This document shows, one piece after another, positions 1 to 10,517 of a stretch of DNA of 64,000 nt (its first letter is position 1; every line of letters begins with the position of its first letter). Source of the stretch: Variovorax paradoxus (GTDB taxonomy: Bacteria > Pseudomonadota > Gammaproteobacteria > Burkholderiales > Burkholderiaceae_C); assembly GCF_030815975.1 (NCBI RefSeq), contig NZ_JAUSXL010000002.1, positions 2,778,501 to 2,842,500 on the forward strand, in the 5' to 3' direction. Below the pieces are notes generated by a model. It had not been told where the DNA came from, did no database searches, and was given only the letters and a program-made list of their open reading frames with translations. A program made the translations under genes and the position numbers.

Positions 1-3000
1 CTCAACAATCCGAACAGCACCTATACCGGGATCACCACCATCAGCGGCGGCGTGCTCGGCGTGGACAAGCTCAGCGATGGCGGCGCGGCCAGCAGCATCG
101 GCCAGTCGTCCAGCGCGGCGACCAATCTGGTGATCGGGAGCGGATCGACCCTGCGCTATACCGGCACGGGCGACACCACCAATCGCCTGTTCACACTGTC
201 CACCGGCGTCAGCATCATCGAGTCTTCGGGTACCGGCGCTGTGGTGTTCAGCAACACCGGATCGGCCGCCTATACCGGCAGCGGCGCCCGCACCCTGGCG
301 CTAGGCGGCACCAACACCAGCGCCAACACGATGGGCGGCACCATCATCGACGGCCCCGGCGGGCCCACCACGCTGGCCAAGAACGACGGCGGCAACTGGG
401 TGCTGACCGGCAACAACACCTTCACGGGCAACACCGTCATCAACGACGGCAACCTGACGATCGGCAACGGCGGCACCAGCGGCAATGCCGGCGCGGGCAA
501 TGTGTTCGTCGTCAATTCGACCTCGACGCTGTCGCTGAACCGCAGCGACACCTTCAACTTCAACGGCACCATCACGGGCGCAGGCAATCTGGCGCAGATC
601 GGCACCGGCACCACTGTGCTGACGGCCGCGGGCAACGCGGTCGCCGGCGCCACCTCGATCAGCGCCGGCACGCTGCAGGTGAACGGCGCCCTGGTCACGG
701 CGGGCATCTCGATGACCGGCACTTCCGCCCTCACGGTGAACGGCACCGTGCAGGCGGCCGGCGGAACGGCCTCGGCGATCACCGGCGACGGCGGTGCCAG
801 CACCCTCAACGTGAACGCCGGCGGCACCTTGCGCGCCAGCGGCGACCTGGGCGCCGGAACGGACACCGCCACCCTGGCGGGCACGCTGAACACCGGCGCC
901 GGCGCGCTCAACCTGGGCACTGGCAACGACATCCTCGCGCTCAACGACGGCGGCACCATCACCGGCATCGTCAATGGCGACACCGGCATCGGCAACGAAA
1001 TCGGCGCCGTCGACACCCTGCAGGTGACCAACACCGCCGCGCGCACGCTCGACGGCACCAGCACCTCCGGCTTCGAGGCCCTCGTCAAGCAGGGCAGCGG
1101 CACGCTCACCCTCACCGGCGCGCAGGCCTATGCTACGGGCACCACCGTGCAGGCCGGCACGCTGCTGGTCAACGGCACCCAGGCCGGCGCCGGCGGCCCC
1201 ACCACCGTGCAGAGCGGCGCCACGCTCGGCGGCACTGGCACCGTCGCCGGCGACGTGAGCATTGCCAGCGGCGCCACGCTGAGCCCGGGGAACACCGGCG
1301 CCGTGGGCACATTGACTGTCAACGGCAACCTGACCCTGAACAGCGGCACGGCCCTGAACTACCAGTTCGGCCAGGCCAACGTGCCCGGCGGCGCACTCAA
1401 CGACCTCACCAATGTGACAGGCAACCTGACCCTGAACGGCGGCCTGCTCAACGTCACCCCCACCGCTGGCGGCAGCTTCACGCCCGGCGTGTACCGCATC
1501 ATGAGCTACGACGGCACCCTGAGCGGCACCGGCCTGTCCATCGGCAGTGCGCCGGCAGGCAGCTACGTCGTGCAGACCTCGATCGCCAACCAGGTGAACC
1601 TGCTCAACAGCACCGGTGTCACTCTCAACTTCTGGGATGGCCCCGGCAACCAGAACGACGGCACCATCCAGGGCGGCAGCGGCCTGTGGCAAAACGCCGC
1701 CGGCAGCGACAGCTGGACCGATCAGACGGCCGCGATCAACGGGACCTTTGCCGATGGCGCCTTCGCCATCTTCGGCGGCACGGCGGGCACCGTCACCGTC
1801 GACAACAGCCTCGGTGCGGTCCGCGCGTCGGGCATGCAGTTCACGGTGGATGGCTACACCCTCAACGGCGGTCCCCTCACGCTGAACGGCGGGCCTTCGA
1901 TCATTCGCGTGGGCGACGGCACCGGTGCTGGCGCCGGCATGACAGCCACCATCGGCGCCGCGCTGGTTGGCGCGGGCGGGTTGCAGAAATCCGACCTCGG
2001 CACGCTGGTGCTCAGTGGCACGAACACCTACACCGGCGGCACGACCGTCGACGGCGGCGTGCTGCAAGTGTCCAGCGATGCCAACCTGGGCGACGCCAGC
2101 GGCGGGCTCACGCTCAGTGGCGGAGCGCTGCGCAACACGGCTGCGTTCACGTCCGCGCGTGGCGTCACGCTCGGCACCAACGGCGGCACCTTCGATACGC
2201 AGGCGAACCTCACGCTGTCCGGCACGGTCGGCGGCGCGGGCTCCTTGACCAAGACCGGCGGCGACACGCTGACGCTCACCGGCAGCAACACGTATACGGG
2301 CGGCACGTCCATCAACGGTGGCACGGTGGCGGTATCCGACGATGCCAACCTCGGCGATGCGAGCGGCGCACTCTCGCTCGATGGCGGCACGCTGCAGAGC
2401 ACGGCCGCCTTCACGTCCGCGCGGGCGGTCACGCTGAATGCGGGCAGCGGCACGTTCCAGACCACCGACGACCTCACGCTGACCGGTGAGGTCGGCGGCT
2501 CCGGCGCGCTGACCAAGACCGATGCCGGCACTCTGCTGCTCACGGCGAACAACACCTACGCCGGCGGCACCACGATCTCGGCGGGCACGCTGCAACTGGG
2601 CAATGGCGGCACCACGGGTTCCATCGCGGGCAATGTCACCAACAACGGCGCGCTGGTCTTCAACCGGTCGGATACGTACAACTTCGGCGGCACGATCTCC
2701 GGCAGCGGCGACGTCACGCAGCAAGGCACCGGCATCACCGTGCTGACCGGCAACAACAACTATGGCGGCAGTACCGCCGTGAATGCCGGCACGCTGATCG
2801 TCAATGGCAACCAGTCGGCGGCTGCCGGAGCCACTTCGGTGGCAGCCGGCGCCACGCTGGGCGGCGCCGGCACGATCGGCGGCAACGTGTCGGTGGCCGA
2901 TGGCGCCACGCTGAGCCCGGGCAACCTCGGCAGCGTGCCGGGCACGCTGACCGTCAACGGAAACCTGGCGCTGGCCAATGCCTCCACGCTGAGCTACAAC

Positions 3001-6000
3001 TTCGGCCAGGCCAACGTGATCGGCGGCGCCTACAACGACCTGACGAGGGTGGCAGGCAACCTCACGCTGGGCGGCACCCTGAATGTCACGACCACGTCGG
3101 GCGCTGCGTTCGACCCCGGCATCTACCGCGTCATCAGCTACGGCGGCACGCTGACCAACAACGGTCTTGTCGCCGGCACGATGCCTTCGCCGAGTTTCTA
3201 CGTGCAGACCTCGGTGAACAACCAGGTGAACCTGGTGAACACAGCCGGGTTGCCGGTGGACTTCTGGGACGGCCCCGGCAGCCAGAACGACGGTGTCATC
3301 CAGGGTGGCACCGGCGTCTGGCAAAACGCCACCGGCAACGCCAACTGGACGCTGGGCGACGGCAGCGTCAACGCGCCGTTCCCGGATGGCAGCTTCGCGG
3401 TCTTCGCCGCCGCACCGGGAACCGTCACGGTCGACAACAGCCTCGGCGCGGTCAGGAGCAGCGGCATGCAGTTTGCCGTGGATGGCTACACGATCCAGGG
3501 CAACCCGATCGCGCTGACCGGCGCGACGAACATCTTGCGCGTGGGCGATGGCACGGCCGACGGTACGGCCATGACCGCGACGATCGGCTCCGCGCTCACG
3601 GGCGCGGGCGGTGTGCAGAAGACGGACCTCGGCACGCTGGTGCTGACCGGCACCAACACCTACGGCGGCGGCACGACCATCACGGCAGGCACGCTGCAAC
3701 TGGGCGACGGCGGAGCCGGCGGTTCGATCGTCGGCGACGTGGCCAACAATGGCGCGCTGGTCTTCAACCGCTCGGACAGCACGACGTTCAGCGGCGCCAT
3801 TTCCGGCAGCGGCAGCGTCACGCAGGCGGGTGCCGGTACCACGGTGCTCACCGGCACCAACGCATACCTCGGCGCCACGACCGTGCAGGCAGGCACCTTG
3901 CTCGTCAACGGCGATCAGTCCGGCGCGACCGGGCGCACCACCGTCCAGGGTGGCGCCACCCTGGGGGGCAGAGGCACTGTCGGCGGCGACGTGGCCATCG
4001 CGAACGGCGCCACGCTGAGCCCGGGTGATGCGAGTGCCCCCGGCACACTGACCGTCAATGGCAGCCTGTCACTGGACAGTGGCGCCACGCTGAACTACCG
4101 CTTTGGCCAGGCCGGCACGCTGGGAGGCGCCCTCAACGATCTCACGGTGGTGCACGGCAATCTCGCGCTGGACGGAACGCTCAACGTCAGCATCACGCCG
4201 GGCGGCAGCTCCGGGCCGGGCGTGTATCGCGTGTTCAGCTACGACGGTGCCCTGACCGACAACGGCCTCGCGCTTGGCACGGTTCCCGCGGGCGACCTGT
4301 TCGTGCAGACCTCGATCGCGCAGCAGGTGAACCTGGTGAACACCACCGGTCTCACGCTGAACTTCTGGGACGGCCCGAACACCTCGGGCAACGGTGTGAT
4401 CAACGGCGGCAACGGCACGTGGCGCCTTGCCGACAACGACAGGTGGACCGAAGCCAGCGGCGCGGTGAATGCGCCGTACTCCAACGGTGCATTCGCCATC
4501 CTGGCTGGCACGCCGGGCACGGTGACGATCGACAACGGCAACGGCCAGATCGAGGCATCGGGCCTGCAGTTCGCGACCGATGGCTATCGCCTCACGGGGG
4601 GCACGCTTGCGCTGACGGGCAGCACGCCGATCATTCGCGTGGGCGATGGCACCGCCGCCGGCGCCGGCATGACGGCCACCATCGATTCGGTGCTGGCCGG
4701 CACGGGCGCATTGACCAAAACCGATCTGGGCACGCTGGTGCTGAACGGCAGCAACACATTCACCGGCAGCACGGCGGTGGAAGCCGGCACGCTCGCGGTC
4801 AACGGCGTGCTCGGCGGCAGCGTCAACGTGCTCGCGGCAGGCCGCCTGCAGGGCTCGGGCACGGTCGGCAGCCTGGCGGTCGCGGGCACCATCGCCCCGG
4901 GCAACTCGATCGGCACGCTGACGGTCAACGGCAACTTCACGCAAGCCGCCGGCTCGACCTACGAGGTCGAAGTCGACCCGGCATCCAATGCCTCGGACCT
5001 CATCCATGCCGGCGGCGCCGCCAGCATCACAGGTGGCGCGAAGCTCAACGTCGTGCGCATCAGCAGCAGCGACTTCGTGGTGGGCAACCGATACACCGTT
5101 CTGAAGGCCGATGGCGGCGTGACCGGCACCTACAGCCTGGGCGGCGACACCCGCACCGCATTCGTGCAGCTGCGCGACACCTATGACGCCAACAACGTCT
5201 ACCTGAGTGCCGAGAAGGTGCGCAGCTTCACGGAGGTGGCAGGCACGCCCAACCAGGCGGCCGTGGCCACGGCGCTGGACAGCCTGCCCCAGAGCAACGC
5301 GCTTGCCAATGCCGTGGCGTTCCTGCCCAGCGACTTCGCTGCGCGCGACGCACTGAACCAGCTGTCGATGGACCTCCATGCCTCCAACAAGAGCGCCATG
5401 CTGGAAGACAGCCGCTTCGTGCGCGAGGCGGCCATCGACCGCCTGCGCACCGCCAGCTGCGCGCCGGGCAGCGCGCCGCAGCAGCAGCCAGCGCAGCCGA
5501 CGCAAGAGGGCAGGGAACGAGACGGCTGCACACCTGCAGACAATCAGGCGCGCACCGCCTGGGGCCAGGTCTTCGGCTCCTGGGGCCAAGTCGACGGCGA
5601 CGGCAACGCGGCCAAGCTCAAGCGCGACATCGGCGGCTTCGTCGTCGGTGCCGACACGGGCGTAGGCGGTGGCTGGCGCGTGGGCGCCTTCGGTGGCTAC
5701 AGCCGCACCAGCGCCAGCACCGACGCGCGCAGCAGCAGCGCCAAGACCGACAGCCACCACCTGGGCCTCTACGGTGCCACGCAGTGGGGCGCCACCTCGG
5801 TGCGCCTGGGTGCCAGCCAGAGTTGGAACAAGACCGAGACCAGCCACTCGGTCCGCTTCGCAGGCTTCGCCGACAGCCTCTCGGCAGACTACGACAGCAC
5901 CACCACGCAGCTCTTCGGCGAAGCGGGCCACCGCATCGACGCGGGAGGCGTGGCGCTGGAGCCCTTCGCGCGCCTGGCCTACGTGCGGCTGCGCAGCGAC

Positions 6001-6360
6001 GCCTTCCTCGAGCGCGGCGGGCTGGCCGCGCTCTACGGCGAGGGCGGCAGCGCCGATGCCGCCTTCACGACGCTGGGCCTGCGCGCCAGCACCCAGCTTG
6101 GCACCACCACGCGACTGCGCGGCATGCTCGGCTGGCGCCATGCCTTCGGCGACACGACGCCCACCAGCACGCATGCCTTCGCGGGCAGCATCCCGTTCAC
6201 GCTCGCAGGCGTGCCACTGGTGAAGAACGTCGCGGTGGTGGAGGCGGGCGTGGACATGCAGCTGCGCCCGAACCTGACGCTGGGGGCCTCCTACTCGGGG
6301 CAGTTCGGCAACGGGCTCAAGGACCATGGCTTCAAGGCAAGCCTGAACTGGAAGTTCTGA
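1..6360 (+). CDS. Autotransporter (type Va) with beta-strand-repeat passenger, 5' end outside window
   Basis: The reading frame is already open at base 1, so the signal peptide and passenger start lie upstream; about 2119 residues are visible. The passenger is Gly/Thr/Asn-rich with many copies of the autotransporter-associated beta-strand repeat (patterns such as GTLVLTGTNTYTGGTT), typical of a right-handed beta-helix. A long module opening with an [N/D]FWDGP motif occurs three times, near bases 1625, 3250 and 4350. From about base 5545 to the end is the C-terminal 12-strand barrel (starting near TAWGQVFGSWG), closing with the terminal Phe expected for BAM recognition. The protein should be exported by Sec, insert its barrel in the outer membrane and display or release the passenger. 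Function of the passenger (adhesion, aggregation) is inferred. A second autotransporter follows 358 bases downstream. Confidence 0.93.
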   Translation, partial: LNNPNSTYTGITTISGGVLGVDKLSDGGAASSIGQSSSAATNLVIGSGSTLRYTGTGDTTNRLFTLSTGVSIIESSGTGAVVFSNTGSAAYTGSGARTLALGGTNTSANTMGGTIIDGPGGPTTLAKNDGGNWVLTGNNTFTGNTVINDGNLTIGNGGTSGNAGAGNVFVVNSTSTLSLNRSDTFNFNGTITGAGNLAQIGTGTTVLTAAGNAVAGATSISAGTLQVNGALVTAGISMTGTSALTVNGTVQAAGGTASAITGDGGASTLNVNAGGTLRASGDLGAGTDTATLAGTLNTGAGALNLGTGNDILALNDGGTITGIVNGDTGIGNEIGAVDTLQVTNTAARTLDGTSTSGFEALVKQGSGTLTLTGAQAYATGTTVQAGTLLVNGTQAGAGGPTTVQSGATLGGTGTVAGDVSIASGATLSPGNTGAVGTLTVNGNLTLNSGTALNYQFGQANVPGGALNDLTNVTGNLTLNGGLLNVTPTAGGSFTPGVYRIMSYDGTLSGTGLSIGSAPAGSYVVQTSIANQVNLLNSTGVTLNFWDGPGNQNDGTIQGGSGLWQNAAGSDSWTDQTAAINGTFADGAFAIFGGTAGTVTVDNSLGAVRASGMQFTVDGYTLNGGPLTLNGGPSIIRVGDGTGAGAGMTATIGAALVGAGGLQKSDLGTLVLSGTNTYTGGTTVDGGVLQVSSDANLGDASGGLTLSGGALRNTAAFTSARGVTLGTNGGTFDTQANLTLSGTVGGAGSLTKTGGDTLTLTGSNTYTGGTSINGGTVAVSDDANLGDASGALSLDGGTLQSTAAFTSARAVTLNAGSGTFQTTDDLTLTGEVGGSGALTKTDAGTLLLTANNTYAGGTTISAGTLQLGNGGTTGSIAGNVTNNGALVFNRSDTYNFGGTISGSGDVTQQGTGITVLTGNNNYGGSTAVNAGTLIVNGNQSAAAGATSVAAGATLGGAGTIGGNVSVADGATLSPGNLGSVPGTLTVNGNLALANASTLSYNFGQANVIGGAYNDLTRVAGNLTLGGTLNVTTTSGAAFDPGIYRVISYGGTLTNNGLVAGTMPSPSFYVQTSVNNQVNLVNTAGLPVDFWDGPGSQNDGVIQGGTGVWQNATGNANWTLGDGSVNAPFPDGSFAVFAAAPGTVTVDNSLGAVRSSGMQFAVDGYTIQGNPIALTGATNILRVGDGTADGTAMTATIGSALTGAGGVQKTDLGTLVLTGTNTYGGGTTITAGTLQLGDGGAGGSIVGDVANNGALVFNRSDSTTFSGAISGSGSVTQAGAGTTVLTGTNAYLGATTVQAGTLLVNGDQSGATGRTTVQGGATLGGRGTVGGDVAIANGATLSPGDASAPGTLTVNGSLSLDSGATLNYRFGQAGTLGGALNDLTVVHGNLALDGTLNVSITPGGSSGPGVYRVFSYDGALTDNGLALGTVPAGDLFVQTSIAQQVNLVNTTGLTLNFWDGPNTSGNGVINGGNGTWRLADNDRWTEASGAVNAPYSNGAFAILAGTPGTVTIDNGNGQIEASGLQFATDGYRLTGGTLALTGSTPIIRVGDGTAAGAGMTATIDSVLAGTGALTKTDLGTLVLNGSNTFTGSTAVEAGTLAVNGVLGGSVNVLAAGRLQGSGTVGSLAVAGTIAPGNSIGTLTVNGNFTQAAGSTYEVEVDPASNASDLIHAGGAASITGGAKLNVVRISSSDFVVGNRYTVLKADGGVTGTYSLGGDTRTAFVQLRDTYDANNVYLSAEKVRSFTEVAGTPNQAAVATALDSLPQSNALANAVAFLPSDFAARDALNQLSMDLHASNKSAMLEDSRFVREAAIDRLRTASCAPGSAPQQQPAQPTQEGRERDGCTPADNQARTAWGQVFGSWGQVDGDGNAAKLKRDIGGFVVGADTGVGGGWRVGAFGGYSRTSASTDARSSSAKTDSHHLGLYGATQWGATSVRLGASQSWNKTETSHSVRFAGFADSLSADYDSTTTQLFGEAGHRIDAGGVALEPFARLAYVRLRSDAFLERGGLAALYGEGGSADAAFTTLGLRASTQLGTTTRLRGMLGWRHAFGDTTPTSTHAFAGSIPFTLAGVPLVKNVAVVEAGVDMQLRPNLTLGASYSGQFGNGLKDHGFKASLNWKF

Positions 6361-6718
6361 CGGCCTGAGGTTCCTCCGCCTCCGGAAATCATGCGGGGAG
6401 TGGACCAAGCTCAACGCACTCGATGACCGGGGTGCCGAGCGCGTCGCCGCGCCAGATGGCGGATTCGACGGCGTGCGGCAGCGCGAGGGGCGGGCGCCGC
6501 GAGGTGCTCCGAGTGAATTTGGTGCCGCGGCGGTTCGGGTTGAAACCCCTGGCAGATCGTTCCCATCTCGGAGTACCCTTCGCCTGCCATGCAGCTTTGG
6601 CACGCGTGCTTACATTTTGGACTTGCAAATCCGAAATCGTCGTCGCGTGGAGGAGCAGGCAATGGCTGCCGCACAGGGCGCCGCCCGATCAGTGAATGAA
6701 GAACAAGTGGGAAAAACC
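6361..6718. other. Intergenic spacer between the two autotransporters
   Basis: This 358-base gap holds no gene I can support. Short open frames exist on both strands but lack ribosome-binding sites and recognisable domains. No clear rho-independent terminator follows the first autotransporter. The in-frame extension of the downstream gene back to 6473 is rejected because the extended signal peptide begins at 6719. Confidence 0.5.
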
Positions 6719-9700
6719 ATGAACAAGATCTTCCGAAGCCTTTGGAGTCCAACCGTCGGCACCTGGGTGGCCGCGCCGGAAATCGCGCGCGGCCCTGGGC
6801 GCTCTTCTTCCAGCGGGGGCGGCGCGCGCGCGGTTGCGGCTGCGGCGGCCCTGCTTGTCTGTGCCGCGCCGGTGCTCGCGGCCGGCGGCGCGGGCGGCCA
6901 GCCTGTCGGCGATACGACGCTGAATGCGGGCGCCGGCGGCAGCGACGGCGCGGGGGGCAGCGGCGGGCTCAACGACACCTCGGTCAATGCGTTCGGCGGC
7001 GCTGGCGGATCGTCGACGCCCAGCGGCGTGACGGCGGGAGCCAACGCCAACATCGGCGGCTTCGGCGGTGCGACGCCGGGCACGGGCGGCGCGGCTGGCG
7101 CCGCCAGCACGCCCACCGGCCCTGGTGCGTTCCAGGGTGACGCCGGTGGCGCGGGCCAAGCGCAGACCGGCGGCCCGGGCGCCGGCGACGGCTACGGCGG
7201 TGGCGGCGGCGGCGGCTTCCAGGGCGCATCGCTCGCCAACACCGTCACCAACTCGCCCGACAGCTACACCGGTGGCAGCGGTGGCGCGGGCGGCAACGGC
7301 TATTGGGCGGCCGGCGGCGGCGGCGCCGGCGGCTACGGCGCGATCCTCAACGGCCCGCTCGGCAACTACGCGGCCACGGGGTCTTCAACTGGCGGCGCGG
7401 GCGGCAAGGGTGGCGACGCCTTCTCGCAGGCCGGCGGCGGGGGCAGCGGGGGCGGCGGGTTCTACCTCAACGCGACCAACCCGGGGCTCGGCTTCACCAA
7501 CACCGGCACCCTCGCGGGCGGGGCGGGCGGCGTCGGTGGGGCCGAGCTGCCAGGGGCCCGCACCAACGCCTCAGGCGGCGGTGGCGGCGCAGGGGGCATC
7601 GGCGCGACGCTGGCCGGCGTTGCCGTCACCGTCAGCAACACCGGCTCGATCGTGGGCGGCGCCGGGGGCGCTGGCGGCGCGGCCGGCGGCGGCGCGGGTG
7701 GCACCGGTTCACCGGGCAGCGGCGGCGACGGCGGGGCCGGTCTCGCATCGACCGGCGCGGGCGCGACCCTCACCAACACCGGCGCCATCACCGGCGGGGC
7801 GGGCGGTGCCGGCGGGACCAACAGCAACGGTGGCGCGAGCGGCGCCAACGGCGTGGGCGGCGCCGGCGTGACGGGCGCCAACCTCGCGCTGACCAACGGC
7901 GGAACGATCTCCGGCGGGCTGGGCGGCGACGGTGTCACCCGCGCCGCGGCGGTCGCGTTCACCGGCGGTGCCAACAGCCTCACGCTGAACACCGGCTCGT
8001 CGATGTCGGGCGCCATTGCCATCGGCACGAGTGCCACCGCCAGCGTGATCGCCGGCGCCGACGGCCTTGGCGTCAACAACGCCCTGCTGCTGGGCGGCAC
8101 GGGCACCATCGACACCAATGGGCATGACCTGGCCTGGTCGGGCCCGATCTCCGGCGCCAGCAATCTCGTGAAAGCCGGCGCGGGCGTGCTGACGCTGAGC
8201 GGCGCCGACACCCATGCGGGCGGCACCAACGTGGCGGCGGGTACCCTGCGCGCCGGCGCTGCCAACGTCCTCAGCGCTGCCAGCGCCTTCACCGTGGCTT
8301 CGGGCGCGACGCTCGACTTGGCCGGCAACAGCCAGGCCATCGCGTCGATGGCCAACAGCGGCACCGTGTCGCTGGTGGGCACGGTGCCCGGCACCACGCT
8401 GACCGTCAACGGTCCCTGGGTGGGCAACGGCGGCACGCTGCGCCTGGGCACCGCGCTGGGCGGCAGCGCCAGCGCGAGCGACCGGCTCATTCTGAGCGGC
8501 GCCACCGCCGTCGCCAGCGGCACGACCAACGTGCAGATCACCAACCTGGGCGGCCTGGGCGCGCTCACCGCGGGCAACGGCATCGAGGTGATCAGCGCCA
8601 TCAACGGCGCGACCACCACCGCGCAGACCACCCGAAGCGCGTTCAGCCTGGCCGGCGCCCATGTCGACGCGGGCGCCTACGAGTACCGGCTGTACGCCGC
8701 CGACGCCAGCGGCGCGGGCGAGAACTGGTACCTGCGCTCGACCGCCGCGGCCGTTCCTCCGGCCGTCCCGCCAGCCGTTCCGCCGGCCGGTGGCGGCACC
8801 GGCGGCGTGCTCGTTCCCACCTATCGCGCCGAAGTGCCGCTGTACGCGGCGCTGCCAGAGCAGTTGCGCCAGTCCAGCCTGGCGATGCTCGGCAACATGC
8901 ACCAGCGCACGGGCGACGACTTTGCGGCCGGCGTCAACAACACTTCCACGCCGGCGCAAGGCTATCGCCAGGCCTGGGGCCGCATCATCAGCACCGACCG
9001 CACCATCTCGCAGGGCGGCACAGTGAGCCCCACCAGCAAGGGCCGCCTCACAGGCTTCCAGGCCGGCACCGACCTGTGGGCCGACCCCAACTGGCGCGCG
9101 GGCCTGTACGTTGGCGAGCTCGAGGGCGACATGCGCGTGAACGGCTTCGCCAGCGGCCTGCCGAACCTCGCGGTGGGCACCAACAACCTGAAGAGCCAGT
9201 ACCTGGGCGCCTATGCCACCTGGAAGAACGACGGCGGCCTGTACGTCGACGGCGTGCTGCAGGCCGGCCGCCACCGCGACACGGCATCGCCCACGCTGGG
9301 CATCTCCAGCCGCGGCAAGGGCAACAGCCTGCTGGCGTCCATCGAGGTGGGCCAGTCGTTCGCCATTGCGGAGCACTGGACCATCGAGCCGCAGGTGCAA
9401 CTGGTGCACCAGCGGGTGAGCCTGGATGACGTGGGCATCCCCGGCGCCCTCGTGCAGCAGGACAGCCACAACGGCTGGCTGGCACGCGCCGGCGTGCGCG
9501 TGAAGGGCGAGATCGCCACCGGCGTCGGGCTGCTGCAGCCCTATGTGCGGGTCAACGTCTACCGCAGCAGCAGCGGTACCGACGTCACTCGCTTCATCGG
9601 CCCAGCCGGTTTCACGGACATCGCCACGCGCACCGGTGGCACCAGCACCGAGCTGGCAGGAGGGGCCACGCTGCAGCTGGCCGAGAACATGAGCGTGTAT

Positions 9701-9790
9701 GCGGAGCTGGGCAAGCTGTGGGGCTCTGGCGGCGACGCACGCATCAAGAGCGGGGTCAATGCGAGCGTGGGGGTGAAGATGCGCTGGTGA
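6719..9790 (+). CDS. Autotransporter with glycine-rich passenger and ESPR extended signal peptide
   Basis: The open frame extends to 6473, but ATG 6719 is chosen because it opens an ESPR-type extended signal peptide (MNKIFRSLWSPTVGTWVA), followed by a hydrophobic core and an AxA-like cleavage site near residue 57. The product is 1023 residues. Residues about 60-450 are extremely Gly/Ala-rich (GGAGG and GGGG runs), then beta-strand-repeat segments (GAGVLTLSGADTHAGGTN), a Pro-rich linker (PPAVPPAVPPAGG) near residue 685, and a C-terminal barrel from about residue 750 ending VGVKMRW. The terminal residue is Trp, which is acceptable for outer-membrane barrels. The passenger differs from the upstream neighbour's, so the two look like separate surface proteins rather than a recent duplication. 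tamA/tamB at 32027-38068 could assist their assembly. Confidence 0.9.
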   Translation: MNKIFRSLWSPTVGTWVAAPEIARGPGRSSSSGGGARAVAAAAALLVCAAPVLAAGGAGGQPVGDTTLNAGAGGSDGAGGSGGLNDTSVNAFGGAGGSSTPSGVTAGANANIGGFGGATPGTGGAAGAASTPTGPGAFQGDAGGAGQAQTGGPGAGDGYGGGGGGGFQGASLANTVTNSPDSYTGGSGGAGGNGYWAAGGGGAGGYGAILNGPLGNYAATGSSTGGAGGKGGDAFSQAGGGGSGGGGFYLNATNPGLGFTNTGTLAGGAGGVGGAELPGARTNASGGGGGAGGIGATLAGVAVTVSNTGSIVGGAGGAGGAAGGGAGGTGSPGSGGDGGAGLASTGAGATLTNTGAITGGAGGAGGTNSNGGASGANGVGGAGVTGANLALTNGGTISGGLGGDGVTRAAAVAFTGGANSLTLNTGSSMSGAIAIGTSATASVIAGADGLGVNNALLLGGTGTIDTNGHDLAWSGPISGASNLVKAGAGVLTLSGADTHAGGTNVAAGTLRAGAANVLSAASAFTVASGATLDLAGNSQAIASMANSGTVSLVGTVPGTTLTVNGPWVGNGGTLRLGTALGGSASASDRLILSGATAVASGTTNVQITNLGGLGALTAGNGIEVISAINGATTTAQTTRSAFSLAGAHVDAGAYEYRLYAADASGAGENWYLRSTAAAVPPAVPPAVPPAGGGTGGVLVPTYRAEVPLYAALPEQLRQSSLAMLGNMHQRTGDDFAAGVNNTSTPAQGYRQAWGRIISTDRTISQGGTVSPTSKGRLTGFQAGTDLWADPNWRAGLYVGELEGDMRVNGFASGLPNLAVGTNNLKSQYLGAYATWKNDGGLYVDGVLQAGRHRDTASPTLGISSRGKGNSLLASIEVGQSFAIAEHWTIEPQVQLVHQRVSLDDVGIPGALVQQDSHNGWLARAGVRVKGEIATGVGLLQPYVRVNVYRSSSGTDVTRFIGPAGFTDIATRTGGTSTELAGGATLQLAENMSVYAELGKLWGSGGDARIKSGVNASVGVKMRW

Positions 9791-10342
9791 TCTCGCGAGG
9801 GTGGCAGGACGGCGCGCAAGGGCGAAGCACTCGCCCAGCTCGACCAGCACCTCGAGCGCGGCGATGCATTGATCGCGCGTGCCCAAAGTGCCAGAGCGAA
9901 TGTCAAGACACAGCTGCGCACTGAACGTCTGCCTCGTCATGGATGACCTACCCCCTGCGAGCCAGCTGGTGACCTTGGCCTGGGTGATGGCGACGCGCTT
10001 GTTCGCCGTCTTGGCGAGCCAATCGCGGGCGACCTTCTCGAAGGTGTTCGCGGCGGCGTCGGCCTTGCGCTCCTTGTCCTCTCGCTTGGCGGCGACGGGA
10101 TCGATGCCGTCGGCCAGCCGGATCCTGGCCTCGTCGCGCCGAGCGCGAGCCTTGGCAAGGGTGACATCGGGGTAGACCCCGAGAGCCAGGGTCTTCTGCC
10201 GTCCAGCGAAACGATAGCTCAGCCGCCAGTACTTTCCGGTAGCGGTGACGTGCAGGTACAGGCCGCGCCCGTCCGCGTACTTCTCCCCGCTCATCGCGCC
10301 CAGGGGCTTGAGTTGCCGCACGCGGGTGTCGTTGAGTTCCAT
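9791..10342 (-). pseudogene. Truncated P4-type tyrosine recombinase (integrase) remnant
   Basis: On the minus strand from ATG 10342, about 120 residues match the N-terminal arm-binding domain of P4-family integrases: MELNDTRVRQLKP, GEKYADGRGLYLHV, then KYWRLSYRFAGRQKTLALG and VYPDVTLAKARARRDEAR. After FEKVARDWLAKTANKRVA the resemblance stops. No catalytic domain with the R-H-R-Y residues follows; the frame runs on into the antisense of the autotransporter. A normal family member is about 400 residues, so more than two thirds is gone. The gene points away from tRNA-Arg at 10518, the usual position of an integrase beside its attachment site. I infer a decayed integrative island whose other end was lost or lies elsewhere. 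No gene is supported in the rest of the gap; the exact break point is uncertain. Confidence 0.8.
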
Positions 10343-10444
10343 CGCCGCCTTACTGTTGGTATCTGGCTTTCGAGCTTCTGGAGATACCAACAAAAATGTT
10401 GGTATTTCTCTGCGATGACCTGCTACGCCGTGCGACGGCCTGAG

Positions 10445-10485
10445 GCAAAGAAAAACCCGCTACGCTGGGGAAACGTGCGGGTTTT
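10445..10485 (-). terminator. Rho-independent terminator downstream of tRNA-Arg
   Basis: Read on the minus strand, AAAACCCGC pairs with GCGGGTTTT across a loop of about 16 bases and runs into TTTTTCTTT. It lies about 30 bases beyond the tRNA 3' end, so it most likely ends the tRNA transcript. Confidence 0.75.
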
Positions 10486-10517
10486 GATGCTGGGTGAGAC
10501 AGGGTGATTCGGTCTCT

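Noticed and set aside
301..3699. Long open frame antisense to the first autotransporter
   Set aside because: High GC makes antisense frames stay open; the product has no domain and the plus strand encodes a clear autotransporter.
6389..6628. Short minus-strand frame in the gap between the autotransporters
   Set aside because: It shows no ribosome site or recognisable domain; a degraded gene fragment is possible but unsupported.
7709..10393. Single 894-residue frame joining the integrase N-terminus to a long protein
   Set aside because: Only the first 120 or so residues after 10342 resemble an integrase; the rest is antisense to the autotransporter and is low-complexity Ala/Arg/Gly sequence typical of a shadow frame.
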